Of a DNA stretch of 64,000 bases, positions 21,654 to 32,282 are shown piece by piece. The position numbers and the translations under genes were made by a program. Under the pieces are notes generated by a model. The model was not told where the DNA came from. It did no database searches and saw only the letters and a list, made by a program, of their open reading frames with translations. Each line of letters begins with the position of its first letter. Positions within the stretch are counted from its first letter, which is position 1. Source of the DNA: Klebsiella aerogenes KCTC 2190 (GTDB lineage: Bacteria; Pseudomonadota; Gammaproteobacteria; Enterobacterales; Enterobacteriaceae); contig NC_015663.1 of the NCBI RefSeq assembly GCF_000215745.1, positions 434,001 through 498,000 on the forward strand, read 5' to 3'.

Positions 21654-23900
21654 TTACCGTCCGCCGCGGATCAGGCCGCCGAGACCGCGGCGCTCCATAA
21701 ACGCCGCCACCTGGTGGCGCACTTCCGTGGTCATCTGCGCTTCCAGACTGCGCCGTGACAGCTCCTGCGCTTCTTCAATATCGATACGGCGTAGCAGATA
21801 TTTCACGCGCGCGACCGAACGGCCGTTCATCGACAAATGGCGATAGCCGAGTCCTACCAGGATGGTGACGCACATCGGGTCGCCCGCCATTTCGCCGCAC
21901 AGGCGCAGATCGATACCAAAACGCTCGGCGTCATGAGCGATCATTGCCAGCGCCCGCAATACCGCAGGATGCAGGCAGTCGTACATATTGGCGACGCGGG
22001 TATTATTGCGGTCGACCGCGAGGATGTATTGCGTCAGGTCATTGGTGCCGACCGAGATAAAGTCGATGCGGTTTGCCAACTGCGGAAGCATAAAGACCAT
22101 AGACGGCACTTCCAGCATCACCCCAAGGCGCGGGCGCGGAATAGCGTAACCAATCATCTCTTCGACTTCACGGCTGGCGCGCTCAATCAGGCGGCGGGCT
22201 TCGTCAACCTCTTCGAGGCTGGTGACCATCGGCAGCAGAATGCTGAGATTGCCGGTGGCGGCATTGGCGCGCAGCATCGCGCGCACCTGGATCAAGAAGA
22301 TCTCTGGCTGATCGAGCGTAATACGGATCCCGCGCCAGCCAAGGCACGGGTTCTCTTCGCTAATCGGCATATACGGCAGTTGCTTATCGGCGCCAATATC
22401 CAGCGTACGCAGGGTTACAGGCTTGCTGTTAAACATCTGCAGCATGCCCTGATACTGGGCGACTTGCTCCTCTTCGGAAGGGAAGCCGCTCTGTAACATA
22501 AACGGAATTTCGGTGCGGTAAAGCCCGATACCATCGATAAAGCTGCCGAGTTTCTCTTCATGCTCCGGGCTCAGGCCGGCGTTGAGCATCACTTTTACCC
22601 GTTCGCCGCTTTTCAGTTCGGAAGCGCGTTCGAGATCGTCTTCCGCCAGCCGGCTCAGTTCGTTCTCTTCGCTGATTAACCGCTGATATTCCTGCAGCAG
22701 CACCGGTTCGGGATCGACCAATAGATCGCCGCGATAACCATCAACGATCAGCATATGGCCATGCAGCAGCGACGGCTGAATATCGGCGCCCATTACCGTC
22801 GGGATGCCCAGCGCGCGCACCATGATCGCCGCGTGGGAGTTGGCCGCGCCGTCGCGCACCACCACCCCGACTAAACGGTCCTGCGGCACTTCCGCAAGCG
22901 TGGTAGCCGACAGTTCGTCGGCCACCAGAATAATGCGCTCAGGCCAGGTGTTAGGCCCCTGGGTGGTGTCGTCGAGATGGAACAACAGCCGCTGTCCGAG
23001 AGTACGTAAATCCCCCGCCCGCTCTTTCAGATAGCCATCGCTGAGGGCGGCAAACTGCTCGGCAAATTTTTCAATGACCTTTTTCACCGCCCATTCGGCG
23101 ACGGAGCCTTTGTCGACTTCGTCGAATAGCTCACGGCGCAGGCGCGCATCGGATAGCAGGTGCGAATAGAGGTCAAAAATAGCCGCCGTCTCTTTTTGCG
23201 CCCCGGCGGCGTAGCGCTTGCTGTAGCGACGAAACTCATTCGCCGCCTCTTCCAGCGCGCCGGTGAGACGTTCGCGCTCGGAAGCGGTGTCCAGCGTCGA
23301 GGCCTCGTAGACCTGCTCCATCAACGGCAGGCTGGCATCCATCCAGCCTTCGGCAATCGCCACCCCGGATGATGCCGGCAGCGCGCGGATGCGGGTCTGA
23401 CGATACTGCCCAAACAGCGCATTTAACTGTGATTGGGAGAGAATCGCCGCCATCTGGGTGGCGAGGGTGACAAGGAAGGACTCTTCGCTTTCATCGAACT
23501 GGCGCAGCTCACGCTGCTGGACTACCAGCACACCCAGCAGCTGACGCCGCTGGATGATCGGCACGCCAAGGAAGGCGCGAAAACGCTCCTCCTTAACAGC
23601 CGGTATATATTTAAAGCTGGGATGCTTCTGCGCATCGGCGAGGTTGATAGGTTCGGCCAGCCGCCCCACCAGGCCGACAAGACCTTCATCAAATGCGAGT
23701 GCGACTGTGCGCCCACGGGGTTTTTTCAGCCCGCGCGTGGCCATCAGGTAATAGCAGCGTCGATCGTTGTCAGCCAGATAAACCGAACAAACTTCCGTTT
23801 CCATCGCTTTACAGACATCCGTCACCAGGATATCCAGCGCCTCGTTTAAACGCGGCGCGCTGGCGACCTTCTCGACTATTTCTCGCAACCGAGTGAGCAT
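21654..23900 (-). CDS. ptsP: Phosphoenolpyruvate phosphotransferase PtsP (EI-Ntr)
   Basis: PtsP is enzyme I of the nitrogen PTS, passing phosphate from PEP to NPr and then EIIA-Ntr, a regulatory chain affecting potassium and nitrogen physiology. The 748-residue protein has an N-terminal GAF domain (about 5–150) that senses glutamine/2-oxoglutarate status, then the PTS EI domains. The phosphorylated histidine lies in GAANSHAAIMVRALG near residue 356. The PEP-binding C-terminal barrel contains the active-site region LCGEMAGDP. It follows rppH by 12 bp. Confidence 0.96.
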   Translation of the reverse strand: MLTRLREIVEKVASAPRLNEALDILVTDVCKAMETEVCSVYLADNDRRCYYLMATRGLKKPRGRTVALAFDEGLVGLVGRLAEPINLADAQKHPSFKYIPAVKEERFRAFLGVPIIQRRQLLGVLVVQQRELRQFDESEESFLVTLATQMAAILSQSQLNALFGQYRQTRIRALPASSGVAIAEGWMDASLPLMEQVYEASTLDTASERERLTGALEEAANEFRRYSKRYAAGAQKETAAIFDLYSHLLSDARLRRELFDEVDKGSVAEWAVKKVIEKFAEQFAALSDGYLKERAGDLRTLGQRLLFHLDDTTQGPNTWPERIILVADELSATTLAEVPQDRLVGVVVRDGAANSHAAIMVRALGIPTVMGADIQPSLLHGHMLIVDGYRGDLLVDPEPVLLQEYQRLISEENELSRLAEDDLERASELKSGERVKVMLNAGLSPEHEEKLGSFIDGIGLYRTEIPFMLQSGFPSEEEQVAQYQGMLQMFNSKPVTLRTLDIGADKQLPYMPISEENPCLGWRGIRITLDQPEIFLIQVRAMLRANAATGNLSILLPMVTSLEEVDEARRLIERASREVEEMIGYAIPRPRLGVMLEVPSMVFMLPQLANRIDFISVGTNDLTQYILAVDRNNTRVANMYDCLHPAVLRALAMIAHDAERFGIDLRLCGEMAGDPMCVTILVGLGYRHLSMNGRSVARVKYLLRRIDIEEAQELSRRSLEAQMTTEVRHQVAAFMERRGLGGLIRGGR

Positions 23901-23912
23901 AATGTGCGTGGC

Positions 23913-24443
23913 TTAACCTCTTTTACGTCGATAAGCAGGCGCGCTTTGTGGCTTCGGTGTGGTTTCAGCGAGCGACATTGTCACACCCGCGAACTCTTTC
24001 ATCACCCGGCGGTAAACGTCGCGCTTAAACGACACCACCTGACGAACCGGGTACCAGTAACTTACCCATCGCCAGCCATCAAACTCAGGTGTACTGCTGG
24101 TTTGCATATTAATAGCCGTATCGCTGCCGACCAGTTGTAGAAGAAACCACTTCTGCTTCTGACCGATACAAACCGGCTTTGTGTCCCAACGCACCAAACG
24201 TTTAGGCAGCTTGTAACGCAGCCAGTTACGGGTTGAGGCCAGGATCCGCACATCTTTGCGGCTTAACCCAACCTCTTCGAACAATTCCCGATACATTGCC
24301 TGCTCGGCGGACTCGCCTGGATTAATGCCCCCTTGCGGGAACTGCCACGAGTGCTGACCATAGCGCCGGGCCCACATCACCTGGCCCTGGCGGTTACAGA
24401 TTACAATGCCGACATTTGGGCGGTAGCCATCGTCATCAATCAC
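23913..24443 (-). CDS. rppH: RNA pyrophosphohydrolase RppH
   Basis: RppH removes pyrophosphate from the 5' end of triphosphorylated mRNA, opening the way to RNase E decay. The 176-residue protein carries a complete Nudix box spanning residues about 38–60 (GGINPGES...REL.EEVGL). It starts with [17 protein letters not shown], as in E. coli. First gene of the rppH-ptsP operon. Confidence 0.97.
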   Translation of the reverse strand: MIDDDGYRPNVGIVICNRQGQVMWARRYGQHSWQFPQGGINPGESAEQAMYRELFEEVGLSRKDVRILASTRNWLRYKLPKRLVRWDTKPVCIGQKQKWFLLQLVGSDTAINMQTSSTPEFDGWRWVSYWYPVRQVVSFKRDVYRRVMKEFAGVTMSLAETTPKPQSAPAYRRKRG

Positions 24444-24726
24444 CGGACTACCTCAAAATAAGCTTCAATGTGAATGATTGTTTCACACTCGTTGGAAACG
24501 GTAAACCACTCTCTGTGTGGCGTGATAACGAATAACATTTGAATAACTCACAGTAATCACCCGAGTTATAAACAGTGAACGCCATCCCCGGGCCATTTTA
24601 TTCACTTTTTCTGTGGATAGAGTTGTGAAGAAGTACGGAATTAACCAGGGAAAACCCAGAGTAGTCCGAACGACGTAGAGATAGGGCTTCTTAATAATGA
24701 CATACTATTCATTAAGTTATCATAGT

Positions 24727-24939
24727 TCACACCGACAAATTACAGCATAACGTGATGATCATCACATATGCGATCCGGCAACTGATGAAAGATCGAACAA
24801 TGCCGCTTTTATCCACAGATAAAGCACACTCGTCGGGCACATTTTGTCTAAAAATTCGATTTTCGTCGCACGTCAAGGCTGTAAATCGAACCAGTAGTGG
24901 GGCTTTTCCCCAGTTATCCCATTTTTCTGTGGATAACAT
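24727..24939 (-). CDS. ygdT: YgdT-like small protein
   Basis: A 70-codon ORF in the 682-bp gap between rppH and mutH, on the minus strand. Its N-terminal half (MLSTEKWDN, then FTALTCDE and ALSVDKSGI) resembles the E. coli YgdT protein that I recall from the same intergenic position; E. coli YgdT is shorter (48 residues). No domain or signal is recognisable. Conservation of the reading could instead reflect conserved regulatory DNA, so protein-coding status is uncertain. The rest of the gap (24444–24726 and 24940–25125) shows no other gene. Confidence 0.4.
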   Translation of the reverse strand: MLSTEKWDNWGKAPLLVRFTALTCDENRIFRQNVPDECALSVDKSGIVRSFISCRIAYVMIITLCCNLSV

Positions 24940-25125
24940 GGTGTAAGATCCTGTTCATTGTCAGTGACCAGTTCTGGAAAACCCGTTTTCACTGTTTTCA
25001 CAAGCGAAGAAACGGGACAAAAAACATATATAAATCATCACATTGGTATAGTTACCCATAAAAAGGTAAACTCTATCCACAACGCATAAAAATAGCGCTC
25101 ACTTTTTAACCAGAGGTTTTCCATC

Positions 25126-25821
25126 ATGCCAGCCATTGCTCCACTTACCGCTCCGCCGCAAAGTCAGGAGCAACTTCTTGCTCAGGCCCAGCGGCTGGCG
25201 GGTTATTCGCTGGGGGAACTGGCGGCGCTGGCGGGGGTTCCCATTCCCCGCGATTTGAAACGCGATAAAGGCTGGATTGGCATTCTGCTGGAAATTTGGC
25301 TGGGCGCCAGCGCCGGGAGCAAACCGGAGCAGGATTTCGCCGCCTTAGGCGTGGAGCTGAAAACCATCCCCATTGACCGTCAGGGCCGTCCTCTGGAGAC
25401 CACATTTGTTTGCGTGGCGCCGCTAACCGGCAATAGCGGCGTGACCTGGGAAAGCAGCCACGTGCGGCATAAGCTACAGCGCGTATTGTGGATCCCGGTA
25501 GAAGGCGAACGCGAGATCCCGCTCGCGCAACGCCGCGTCGGCGCGCCGCTATTATGGACGCCAGACGAGGAAGAAGATCGCCAGCTGCGCATGGACTGGG
25601 AAGAGTTGATGGATTTGATCGTACTCGGCCAGGTTGAACGCATCACCGCCCGCCACGGCGAGGTATTGCAACTACGCCCTAAAGCGGCCAACAGCAAGGC
25701 GCTAACGGAAGCGATCGGCGCCCACGGCGAGCCAATCCTCACTTTGCCGCGCGGCTTTTATCTGAAAAAGAACTTTACCGCCGCACTGCTGGCGCGTCAT
25801 TTTCTATTAGGGCATGAATAA
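25126..25821 (+). CDS. mutH: DNA mismatch repair endonuclease MutH
   Basis: MutH nicks the unmethylated strand at hemimethylated GATC when activated by MutL. The 231-residue protein has the D-(x)n-E-x-K catalytic motif at [14 protein letters not shown] (about residues 68–81), with the family helix near the C-terminus (RHFLLGHE). Length matches E. coli. It starts 12 bases after an AGAGGT ribosome site and is followed by ygdQ. Confidence 0.97.
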   Translation: MPAIAPLTAPPQSQEQLLAQAQRLAGYSLGELAALAGVPIPRDLKRDKGWIGILLEIWLGASAGSKPEQDFAALGVELKTIPIDRQGRPLETTFVCVAPLTGNSGVTWESSHVRHKLQRVLWIPVEGEREIPLAQRRVGAPLLWTPDEEEDRQLRMDWEELMDLIVLGQVERITARHGEVLQLRPKAANSKALTEAIGAHGEPILTLPRGFYLKKNFTAALLARHFLLGHE

Positions 25822-25883
25822 TTTTTTGTTCTGCCGCAACGCCTGCATATAATTACGACTTTATTTTTGCAGGACTTTGAACA

Positions 25884-26597
25884 ATGTTATTTGCATGGAT
25901 AACCGATCCTAACGCCTGGCTGGCGCTCGGCACGCTGACGCTGCTGGAGATCGTTCTCGGGATCGATAATATTATTTTTCTCTCTCTGGTTGTCGCTAAG
26001 TTGCCCACCGCCCAACGCGCCCATGCGCGGCGTATCGGGCTGATGGGTGCAATGCTGATGCGTCTCGGCCTGCTGGCGTCTATCGCCTGGGTCGTTAAGC
26101 TCACCAATCCACTCTTCACCGTATTCGGTCAGGAGATCTCGTTTCGCGATCTGATCCTGCTGCTCGGTGGCCTGTTCCTGATCTGGAAAGCGAGTAAAGA
26201 GATCCACGAATCGATTGAAGGCGAGGAAGAAGGTCTTAAAAGCAACGTCCACTCCTTCTTTGGCGCCATCGTGCAGATCATGCTGCTGGATATCATCTTC
26301 AGTCTTGATTCAGTCATCACCGCCGTCGGCCTCTCCGATCATCTGTTCATTATGATGGCCGCGGTGGTGATTGCGGTTGGGGTGATGATGTTTGCCGCAC
26401 GTCCGATCGGCGACTTCGTTGACCGTCACCCGTCGGTCAAAATGTTGGCGTTGTCGTTTCTGATCCTGGTCGGTTTCACCCTGATGCTGGAGAGCTTCGA
26501 TGTGCATGTGCCGAAAGGTTACATCTACTTCGCGATGTTCTTCTCCATTGCGGTCGAAACTCTCAACCTGATGCGCAATAAGAAAAACCCGCTGTAA
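25884..26597 (+). CDS. ygdQ: TerC-family integral membrane protein YgdQ
   Basis: A 237-residue protein with about seven predicted membrane helices and the TerC/Alx-type motifs LEIVLGIDNIIFLSLV (residues 20–35) and LLDIIFSLDSVITAVGL (residues 131–147), whose acidic residues lie within helices. The TerC family is linked to metal (often manganese) export and tellurite resistance; the substrate of YgdQ is not established. It lies 62 bp after mutH and ends in a terminator. Confidence 0.9.
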   Translation: MLFAWITDPNAWLALGTLTLLEIVLGIDNIIFLSLVVAKLPTAQRAHARRIGLMGAMLMRLGLLASIAWVVKLTNPLFTVFGQEISFRDLILLLGGLFLIWKASKEIHESIEGEEEGLKSNVHSFFGAIVQIMLLDIIFSLDSVITAVGLSDHLFIMMAAVVIAVGVMMFAARPIGDFVDRHPSVKMLALSFLILVGFTLMLESFDVHVPKGYIYFAMFFSIAVETLNLMRNKKNPL

Positions 26598-26604
26598 GCC
26601 ACAA

Positions 26605-26638
26605 AATTGCAGTCCGGAAGCGGGCTGCAATTCTTTTT
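26605..26638 (+). terminator. Terminator downstream of ygdQ
   Basis: AATTGCAG pairs with CTGCAATT across a 12-base GC-rich loop and is followed by TTCTTTTT, eight bases after the ygdQ stop. Confidence 0.8.
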
Positions 26639-26720
26639 AAGACTTTACTGCTTTTTATGTCTCACAAATCAGGCTATTAATATACTGGTACGAGGTGCGG
26701 CCATAAGTGAGGTAATGACG

Positions 26721-26939
26721 ATGAAAAAATGGGCAGTATTGATTTCCGCCGTAGGACTGGCGTTCTCGGTTTCCGGTTGCAGCAGCGATTATGTCATGGC
26801 GACAAAAGACGGACGTATGATTCTTACCGACGGTAAACCGGCGGTTGACGATGACACCGGTTTGATAAGCTACGAAGATCAGCAAGGCAATAAAATGCAG
26901 ATCAACCGCGACGACGTGTCACAAATTATTAAGCGTTAA
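26721..26939 (+). CDS. ygdR: YgdI/YgdR family small lipoprotein
   Basis: A 72-residue lipoprotein. The start [20 protein letters not shown] gives a signal peptide with lipobox VSGC (Cys20). The body is a DUF903 SH3-like beta barrel ([11 protein letters not shown]... [11 protein letters not shown]). I chose the ATG at 26721, preceded by GAGGTAATGACG; the longer ORF starting at 26607 runs through the ygdQ terminator. Predicted outer-membrane-anchored; function unknown. Confidence 0.93.
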   Translation: MKKWAVLISAVGLAFSVSGCSSDYVMATKDGRMILTDGKPAVDDDTGLISYEDQQGNKMQINRDDVSQIIKR

Positions 26940-27190
26940 GCTTTTCGTCGGTTAAAAGCACAATTTCCGACAACCACAGCAACAGAAAAGAGTCGGGATC
27001 CCCCTGCTATATCCCAGGGCAACCCCCTTCAGGATCTCCAGACCCGGCTTTTTTGATATTTTCCCTTTCTCTTTTTCTCTCCCTCTGCCATGTTGTTATT
27101 CCCATCAGCCTGCAAGCGCTTTGAAGTTTGTGGGGAGATAGTTTTGTCGGGAAACTCCTGACCTTGTTGATAAAAATAAGGAAGCCGGCT

Positions 27191-28231
27191 ATGCAGTATC
27201 ACCGTATCCCACACAGTTCTCTTGAAATCAGCACGCTGGGGCTGGGCACAATGACGTTTGGTGAACAAAATAGCGAGGCCGACGCTCATGAACAGCTCGA
27301 CTACGCCGTAAGTCAGGGAATTAACCTGATTGATGTCGCCGAAATGTATCCTGTCCCGCCGCGCCCGGAAACCCAGGGTCTGACCGAAACCTACGTCGGC
27401 AACTGGCTGGCAAAACGCGGCAACCGCGAAAAGCTGGTTATCGCCTCTAAAGTCAGCGGCCCGGCGCGCAATAACGACAGCAGCATTCGCCCGAACCACG
27501 CGCTGGATCGCAAAAACATTCGCGACGCGCTGCACGACAGCCTGAAGCGTCTGCAAACCGATTATCTCGACCTCTATCAGGTACATTGGCCACAGCGCCA
27601 GACCAACTGTTTCGGCAAGCTGGGCTATACCTGGAGCGACTCCGCGCCGGTGGTCACCCTGCTCGATACGCTGGAAGCCCTCACCGAATTCCAGCGCGCC
27701 GGGAAAATTCGCTATATCGGCGTCTCTAACGAAACCGCTTTTGGCGTCATGCGCTATCTGCATCTGGCCGATAAGCACGACCTGCCGCGCATCGTCACGA
27801 TTCAAAACCCGTACAGCCTGCTTAACCGCAGCTACGAAGTGGGGCTGGCGGAAGTGAGCCAATATGAGGGCGTAGAGCTGCTGGCGTATTCATGCCTGGC
27901 GTTCGGTACGCTAACCGGTAAGTACCTCAACGGCGCGCAGCCGGCTGGCGCACGCAATACGCTATTCAGCCGCTTTACCCGCTACAGCGGCGAGCAGGCG
28001 CAGAAAGCGGTGGCCGCTTATGTGGACATTGCCAAACGCCACAATCTCGATCCGGCGCAAATGGCGTTGGCCTTTGTGCGCCGCCAGCCGTTTGTCGCCA
28101 GCACCCTGCTCGGGGCCACGACCATGGAGCAGCTCAAGACCAACGTCGAAAGTTTGCATCTTGAGCTGAGCGAAGAGGTGTTAGCGGAGATTGAAGCGGT
28201 GCATAAGGTATATACCTACCCAGCGCCTTAA
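27191..28231 (+). CDS. tas: Aldo/keto reductase Tas
   Basis: A 346-residue aldo/keto reductase beginning MQYHRIPHSSLEISTLGLGTM. The AKR catalytic Tyr lies in LIDVAEMYPVPP near residue 53, the Lys in VIASKVSG near 85 and the His in YQVHWPQ near 127. E. coli tas was found as a suppressor of tyrosine auxotrophy in starved tyrA cells and may help prephenate handling; its natural substrate is unsettled. The start at 27191 gives the E. coli length and follows AAGGAAG. Confidence 0.94.
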   Translation: MQYHRIPHSSLEISTLGLGTMTFGEQNSEADAHEQLDYAVSQGINLIDVAEMYPVPPRPETQGLTETYVGNWLAKRGNREKLVIASKVSGPARNNDSSIRPNHALDRKNIRDALHDSLKRLQTDYLDLYQVHWPQRQTNCFGKLGYTWSDSAPVVTLLDTLEALTEFQRAGKIRYIGVSNETAFGVMRYLHLADKHDLPRIVTIQNPYSLLNRSYEVGLAEVSQYEGVELLAYSCLAFGTLTGKYLNGAQPAGARNTLFSRFTRYSGEQAQKAVAAYVDIAKRHNLDPAQMALAFVRRQPFVASTLLGATTMEQLKTNVESLHLELSEEVLAEIEAVHKVYTYPAP

Positions 28232-28235
28232 GAGG

Positions 28236-28280
28236 GTAAAACCCGGGTAGCGGCGTAAACGCCTTACCCGGGCTACTGGA
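28236..28280. repeat. REP element between tas and lplT
   Basis: CCCGGGTAGCGGCGTAAACGCC followed by TTACCCGGGCTAC folds into a REP-type hairpin between the convergent tas and lplT genes and may protect or end both transcripts. Confidence 0.8.
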
Positions 28281-28316
28281 GAGCAGACATTTGTGAGTCC
28301 GTCCCCCTCCGGGGCG

Positions 28317-29510
28317 TTATTTACGCCGTCCCCACCACCACAATGCGGCGATGGCTAGCGCAAAGACCGCACCAAACCCTATCCCCACGCCAACCGGCGG
28401 GATCCCAACGCTGACCGCCAGCGAGTACAGCCCCAGCATGAGCAGCATCGCCACGTTTTCGCCGAGGTTCTGTACCGCAATGGCGTTACCTGCGCCAACG
28501 GTATGTTTCCCGCGCTCCTGCAGCAGCGCGTTCAGCGGCACAATAAAGAAGCCGCCGCACACACCGAGCAGTAGCAGCAGGCCAAATGCTGGCAATAGCG
28601 ACTGCTGCACCGCGAAGGCAATCACCGCGACGCCAATCAATATCCCGGCGGGCATACAGCGCGAGACGGTTTCCAGCGTTACCAGCTTCGCCGCCGCGCC
28701 AGCGCCAACCACAATCCCGACGGCGACCATCGCATTGAGGTAGGTCGGCATCGCGTTGCTGGTGATCCCAAGCGCTACGGGCACCCAAATCACCAGCAGG
28801 AAGCGCAGCGTCACCCCCGCGCCCCAAAACAAGCTGGTGCCCATCAACGAGAAACGCGTTTCGCTATTACGCCACAGCGTTGTACAGGCGCTGAAGAAGC
28901 TATGGGTCATCGGCCTGAAACGCCACGACTGCCCAGGACGAGCCGCCGGTAGTTTCGGGATCCACAGGTTAGCGACCACCGCGCCGCCATAAACCAGCGC
29001 ACAAACGATAAGCGCCGCCAGCACGTGCCAGTCCGCAAGAATGCCGCCCGCCATCGACCCTAGCAGGATAGCCGCGATGGTCGACGACTCCATCAGTCCG
29101 TTAGCCTTCACTAACTTATCGCCGGTGGTCAGTTCGCCCAGAATACCGTATTTCGCCGGCGAATAGGCCGCCGCGCCAACACCCACCAGCGTATAACCGA
29201 TAAACGGATTGACGCCAAAGCAAATACACCCGGCGCCGAGCAGCTTCAGGCCGTTAGCGACCATCATCACCCGGCCTTTGGCGAAGCTATCGGCAAACTG
29301 ACCGACAAACGGCGCAAAGAGAATGTAAGCGCCCACAAACAACATCTGCAACACCGGCTGGCTCCACTCCGGATAGTAGAGCTGTTTCATCAGCGCCAGG
29401 GTGGCGAACAGCAGCGCATTATCGCCGAAGGCCGACAGGAACTGGGCGCAGATCACCGCCATCATCCCTTTCGAGTACAGTGAAGCGTTAGTGTGCACTG
29501 ACTCACTCAT
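28317..29510 (-). CDS. lplT: Lysophospholipid transporter LplT
   Basis: LplT is an MFS flippase that brings lysophospholipids (for example 2-acyl-glycerophosphoethanolamine) from the outer to the inner leaflet of the inner membrane for re-acylation by Aas. The 397-residue protein has about 12 membrane helices and family motifs such as [14 protein letters not shown] near residue 75. It overlaps the 3' end of aas by 8 bases and is expressed with it. Confidence 0.96.
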   Translation of the reverse strand: MSESVHTNASLYSKGMMAVICAQFLSAFGDNALLFATLALMKQLYYPEWSQPVLQMLFVGAYILFAPFVGQFADSFAKGRVMMVANGLKLLGAGCICFGVNPFIGYTLVGVGAAAYSPAKYGILGELTTGDKLVKANGLMESSTIAAILLGSMAGGILADWHVLAALIVCALVYGGAVVANLWIPKLPAARPGQSWRFRPMTHSFFSACTTLWRNSETRFSLMGTSLFWGAGVTLRFLLVIWVPVALGITSNAMPTYLNAMVAVGIVVGAGAAAKLVTLETVSRCMPAGILIGVAVIAFAVQQSLLPAFGLLLLLGVCGGFFIVPLNALLQERGKHTVGAGNAIAVQNLGENVAMLLMLGLYSLAVSVGIPPVGVGIGFGAVFALAIAALWWWGRRK

Positions 29511-31662
29511 TTGAATGCTCCGCCTCTTCTACCATGCCTTTCAGGGTGACAAAGTCCGGCTTGCCGCTGCCCAGTACCGGCAGCTGTTTCAGCCAACGAA
29601 TATCGCGCGGCACCGCCAGTTCCGGTACGCCATGTTCACGTGCGTAGCGCAACAGCTTTTCGCGATTGAGTTCATTATCGGTGGTAAACAGCACCAGCGC
29701 CTCGCCTTTGCTGGCGTCCTGCTTAATGGCCGTGGCGTGCATTTTGTCTGGCGAGACCGCCAAAGCGACCTGCTCGACCATCTCCAGCGAGACCATCTCG
29801 CCGGCGATTTTGGCGAAGCGCTTGGCGCGGCCCTGAATGCGGACGTAGCCCTGTTCGTCAAAGACGACGATATCGCCGGTGTCGTACCAGCCGCTCTCCA
29901 CTTCACCGTACTGGTTTTCCGCCGTCGGCGCTTCCAGCACGCCGGGGTTTTCTACCCGCAGATAGCCTTTCATGATGTTAGGCCCTTTTAACTGCAGTCG
30001 GCCTCCCTGTTCGATGCCCGGCATCGCCAGCAATCGGGCATCCATTCCCGGAAGAATGCGCCCGACGGTGCCGACTTTCGCCGCCATCGGGACGTTGATG
30101 GAGACCACCGGCGCGCATTCGGTCACGCCGTAGCCTTCAAGGATGCGCAGACCAAATTTGTCCTGCCACAGCTGCTTGGTGCTGTCCTGCAGTTTTTCCG
30201 CCCCTGCCACCACATAGCGCAGGCGATAAAAATCATACGGGTTGGCAAAGCGGGCATAGTTGGCGAGGAAGGTTGAGGTGCCGAACAAAACGGTACAGTT
30301 ACGATCGTAAACCAGCTCCGGCACCACCCGATAGTGCAGCGGGCTTGGATAGAGGAATACTTCCGCGCCGGTGAATAGCGGCGTCAGCAGGCCGACCGTC
30401 AGGCCGAAGGAGTGGAACAGCGGCAGCGCCGACATAAAGCGGTCGTTGGCGGTAAAATCGGCGATGGTTTTAATCTGTTCGACGTTAGCCAGCAGGCTTT
30501 TATGGCTATGCACCACCCCTTTTGGATTCCCCTCCGAGCCGGAGGTAAAGAGGATCATCGCCGCATCTTCCGGCTGCTGCTTGACCTGCGCCAGACGCGG
30601 CGCCAGCAGATGACCAAATATCCACAGCTTGTCGGCAGTGGTGACATCGCCTTTCAGATCTTCCAGAAACACCCAGCGCACCTGAGTCAACTGCTCAGGC
30701 AGGTGCCAGAGTTTGCCCTTATCGAGGAAGGTACGGGAGGTAAAAATGGTTTTGATTTCCGCGGCGGTAATCGCGCTGCTGAGTCCTTTGACGCCGGCGG
30801 TATAGTTCATCATTGCCGGGATTCGCCCGCGGGCAATCGCGCCGAAAATCACCGCCGCGCTGATACCGGCGTTAGGCAGCATCAGGCCGATTTTCTCGCC
30901 CTGCGCGCTGTATTTTTCCAGAATACGCGCGACGAACAGCGTTTTGGTCAACAGTTTACGGTAGGTATCCGGCTGGAAATTAATATCTTCCACGCAGTTT
31001 TTGCGCGCGCCAAAGCGGTCCTGCGCCGCCAGTAGCGACTCATATAACGTTTCACGCGGGCGCACCGCCATCCGCGCTTCCATCATGATCTGGTGCAGCA
31101 TTTCGCCAGCGATTTTTCGCCGATCGCGGGCGCGCGGCGCCTCCGGCATCGGCAGATGCGTCGGCGGCAGTAAATGGAGCTGAATACGCGGGAACAGGCG
31201 GCGTTTTACCAGCCCCTTCAGGCGGCTGAATGGCGTAAGTTCGGCGCCTTCAATTCGCAGCGGCACAATGGTCGCTTTCGACTTCGCCGCCACGAACGCC
31301 GCGCCGTCATAGATTTTCATCAGCGAACCGCTGACCGAAATACGCCCTTCCGGGAAGATAACCACCGGGCGTCCCTGCTCAATCAAGCGCACCAGATGCT
31401 TAATTGACATCGGTTTGGTGGGGTCCAGCGGAACAAAGTCGATAAGCGGCGTCAGCGCCCGCATAAACCAGCGCTGGCTAATCGAGGTATAGACCGCAAA
31501 CACCGGCCGCACAGGCAAAAAGAGCGCCAGTAAAATACCGTCGAGAAATGAGACATGATTAGGCGTTATTAATACTTTTTCCTGATAAAGCGCCTGAGTG
31601 TCTCCGGTCAATCGCACCCGGTACAATCCTTTGAACAGTAATCGAAAAAATCCCAACAGCAT
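29503..31662 (-). CDS. aas: Bifunctional acyl-ACP synthetase / 2-acylglycerophosphoethanolamine acyltransferase Aas
   Basis: Aas repairs lysophosphatidylethanolamine using fatty acids it activates on bound ACP. The 719-residue protein has an N-terminal PlsC acyltransferase domain (HX4D motif in NHVSFLDG near residue 36, FPEGRIS near 99). A C-terminal AMP-forming synthetase follows, with the P-loop-like [13 protein letters not shown] near residue 368 and the adenylation motif GWYDTGD near 593. Full length. Coupled to lplT by an 8-base overlap. Confidence 0.97.
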   Translation of the reverse strand: MLLGFFRLLFKGLYRVRLTGDTQALYQEKVLITPNHVSFLDGILLALFLPVRPVFAVYTSISQRWFMRALTPLIDFVPLDPTKPMSIKHLVRLIEQGRPVVIFPEGRISVSGSLMKIYDGAAFVAAKSKATIVPLRIEGAELTPFSRLKGLVKRRLFPRIQLHLLPPTHLPMPEAPRARDRRKIAGEMLHQIMMEARMAVRPRETLYESLLAAQDRFGARKNCVEDINFQPDTYRKLLTKTLFVARILEKYSAQGEKIGLMLPNAGISAAVIFGAIARGRIPAMMNYTAGVKGLSSAITAAEIKTIFTSRTFLDKGKLWHLPEQLTQVRWVFLEDLKGDVTTADKLWIFGHLLAPRLAQVKQQPEDAAMILFTSGSEGNPKGVVHSHKSLLANVEQIKTIADFTANDRFMSALPLFHSFGLTVGLLTPLFTGAEVFLYPSPLHYRVVPELVYDRNCTVLFGTSTFLANYARFANPYDFYRLRYVVAGAEKLQDSTKQLWQDKFGLRILEGYGVTECAPVVSINVPMAAKVGTVGRILPGMDARLLAMPGIEQGGRLQLKGPNIMKGYLRVENPGVLEAPTAENQYGEVESGWYDTGDIVVFDEQGYVRIQGRAKRFAKIAGEMVSLEMVEQVALAVSPDKMHATAIKQDASKGEALVLFTTDNELNREKLLRYAREHGVPELAVPRDIRWLKQLPVLGSGKPDFVTLKGMVEEAEHSNE

Positions 31663-31748
31663 AACGACTCCGCGTGGCTGATTTAGTAATCCAAGCAGGT
31701 TACATGAGAAGGAGGGGAAAAGCAGTGTGGGGGGATAAAATTCAGAAT

Positions 31749-31836
31749 AAAAAAAACCTGCGCATCCGCGCAGGCCGGTGCAAGATAATCAGTACGAAGT
31801 GCGTACTTAAGAAACTCACCAATCAATACCTCTGGG
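31749..31836 (-). ncRNA. omrA: Small RNA OmrA
   Basis: An 88-nt sRNA gene on the minus strand. The 5' seed CCCAGAGGTATTGATTGGTG, an internal stem (GTACGCACTTCGTAC) and the 3' terminator CCTGCGC...GCGCAGG plus eight T match OmrA in sequence and location (aas–galR gap). OmrA is an Hfq-dependent sRNA made under EnvZ–OmpR control that represses outer-membrane receptors and curli regulators through its 5' end. The 5' end is inferred from homology. Confidence 0.93.
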
Positions 31837-31952
31837 ACCCTGATTGTCGCGTTTTTGCCTGCAATTACGCCAGCGCGAAAACGCAAGGGAATGAGCCTAA
31901 GTGCAACCAGGTATTACGATTCTCGCTATCTGTAACAGCATGAATAACAGGC

Positions 31953-32033
31953 AAAAAAAACCTGCGCATCTGCGCAGGTTGGTGTAATTAAGTGGTCAAC
32001 ATGACGTTGACTCCACCTATCAATACCTCTGGG
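31953..32033 (-). ncRNA. omrB: Small RNA OmrB
   Basis: An 81-nt sRNA gene, the twin of OmrA 116 bp away. It shares the 5' seed CCCAGAGGTATTGATAGGTG and the terminator AACCTGCGCAGATGCGCAGG with eight T, but has a different central region (CAACGTCATGTTG hairpin). Same strand and order as in E. coli. Together with OmrA it accounts for the 620-bp space between aas and galR; the rest of that gap (32034–32282) is the promoter region of omrB and galR. Confidence 0.93.
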
Positions 32034-32251
32034 ATAGTCAGAGTATCAATGCATCACTCAACGAAACCAGCGAACATTCGCAACAGCTAATCGCAAAGTG
32101 TAAGCAAAGATGAGAATTCTCTTTTCACCGTTGCATCCCACGCATTGTGCTGTGTAACTTTGTCACTGCTAATCTCTGTCTGCGTCACATTTGTATCAAC
32201 CAGAATAGCGGTAGCCTTGAATCCGCTGCGCTTTCCCGTAACATAACTATT

Positions 32252-32267
32252 ATGTAAACGCTTACCC
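32252..32267. promoter_or_regulatory. GalR/GalS-type operator before galR
   Basis: The 16-mer ATGTAAACGCTTACCC fits the gal operator pattern GTGNAANCGNTTNCAC at most positions, with the CG centre 23 bases before the galR start codon. This suggests autoregulation; inferred from sequence only. Confidence 0.5.
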
Positions 32268-32282
32268 TAAAAAAGGTCCGGT

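Noticed and set aside
21837..22496. 219-codon ORF opposite ptsP
   Set aside because: Shadow of ptsP; composition follows the complementary codons of the real gene.
27029..27862. 277-codon ORF opposite tas
   Set aside because: Antisense to tas, which is full length and matches the E. coli protein closely.
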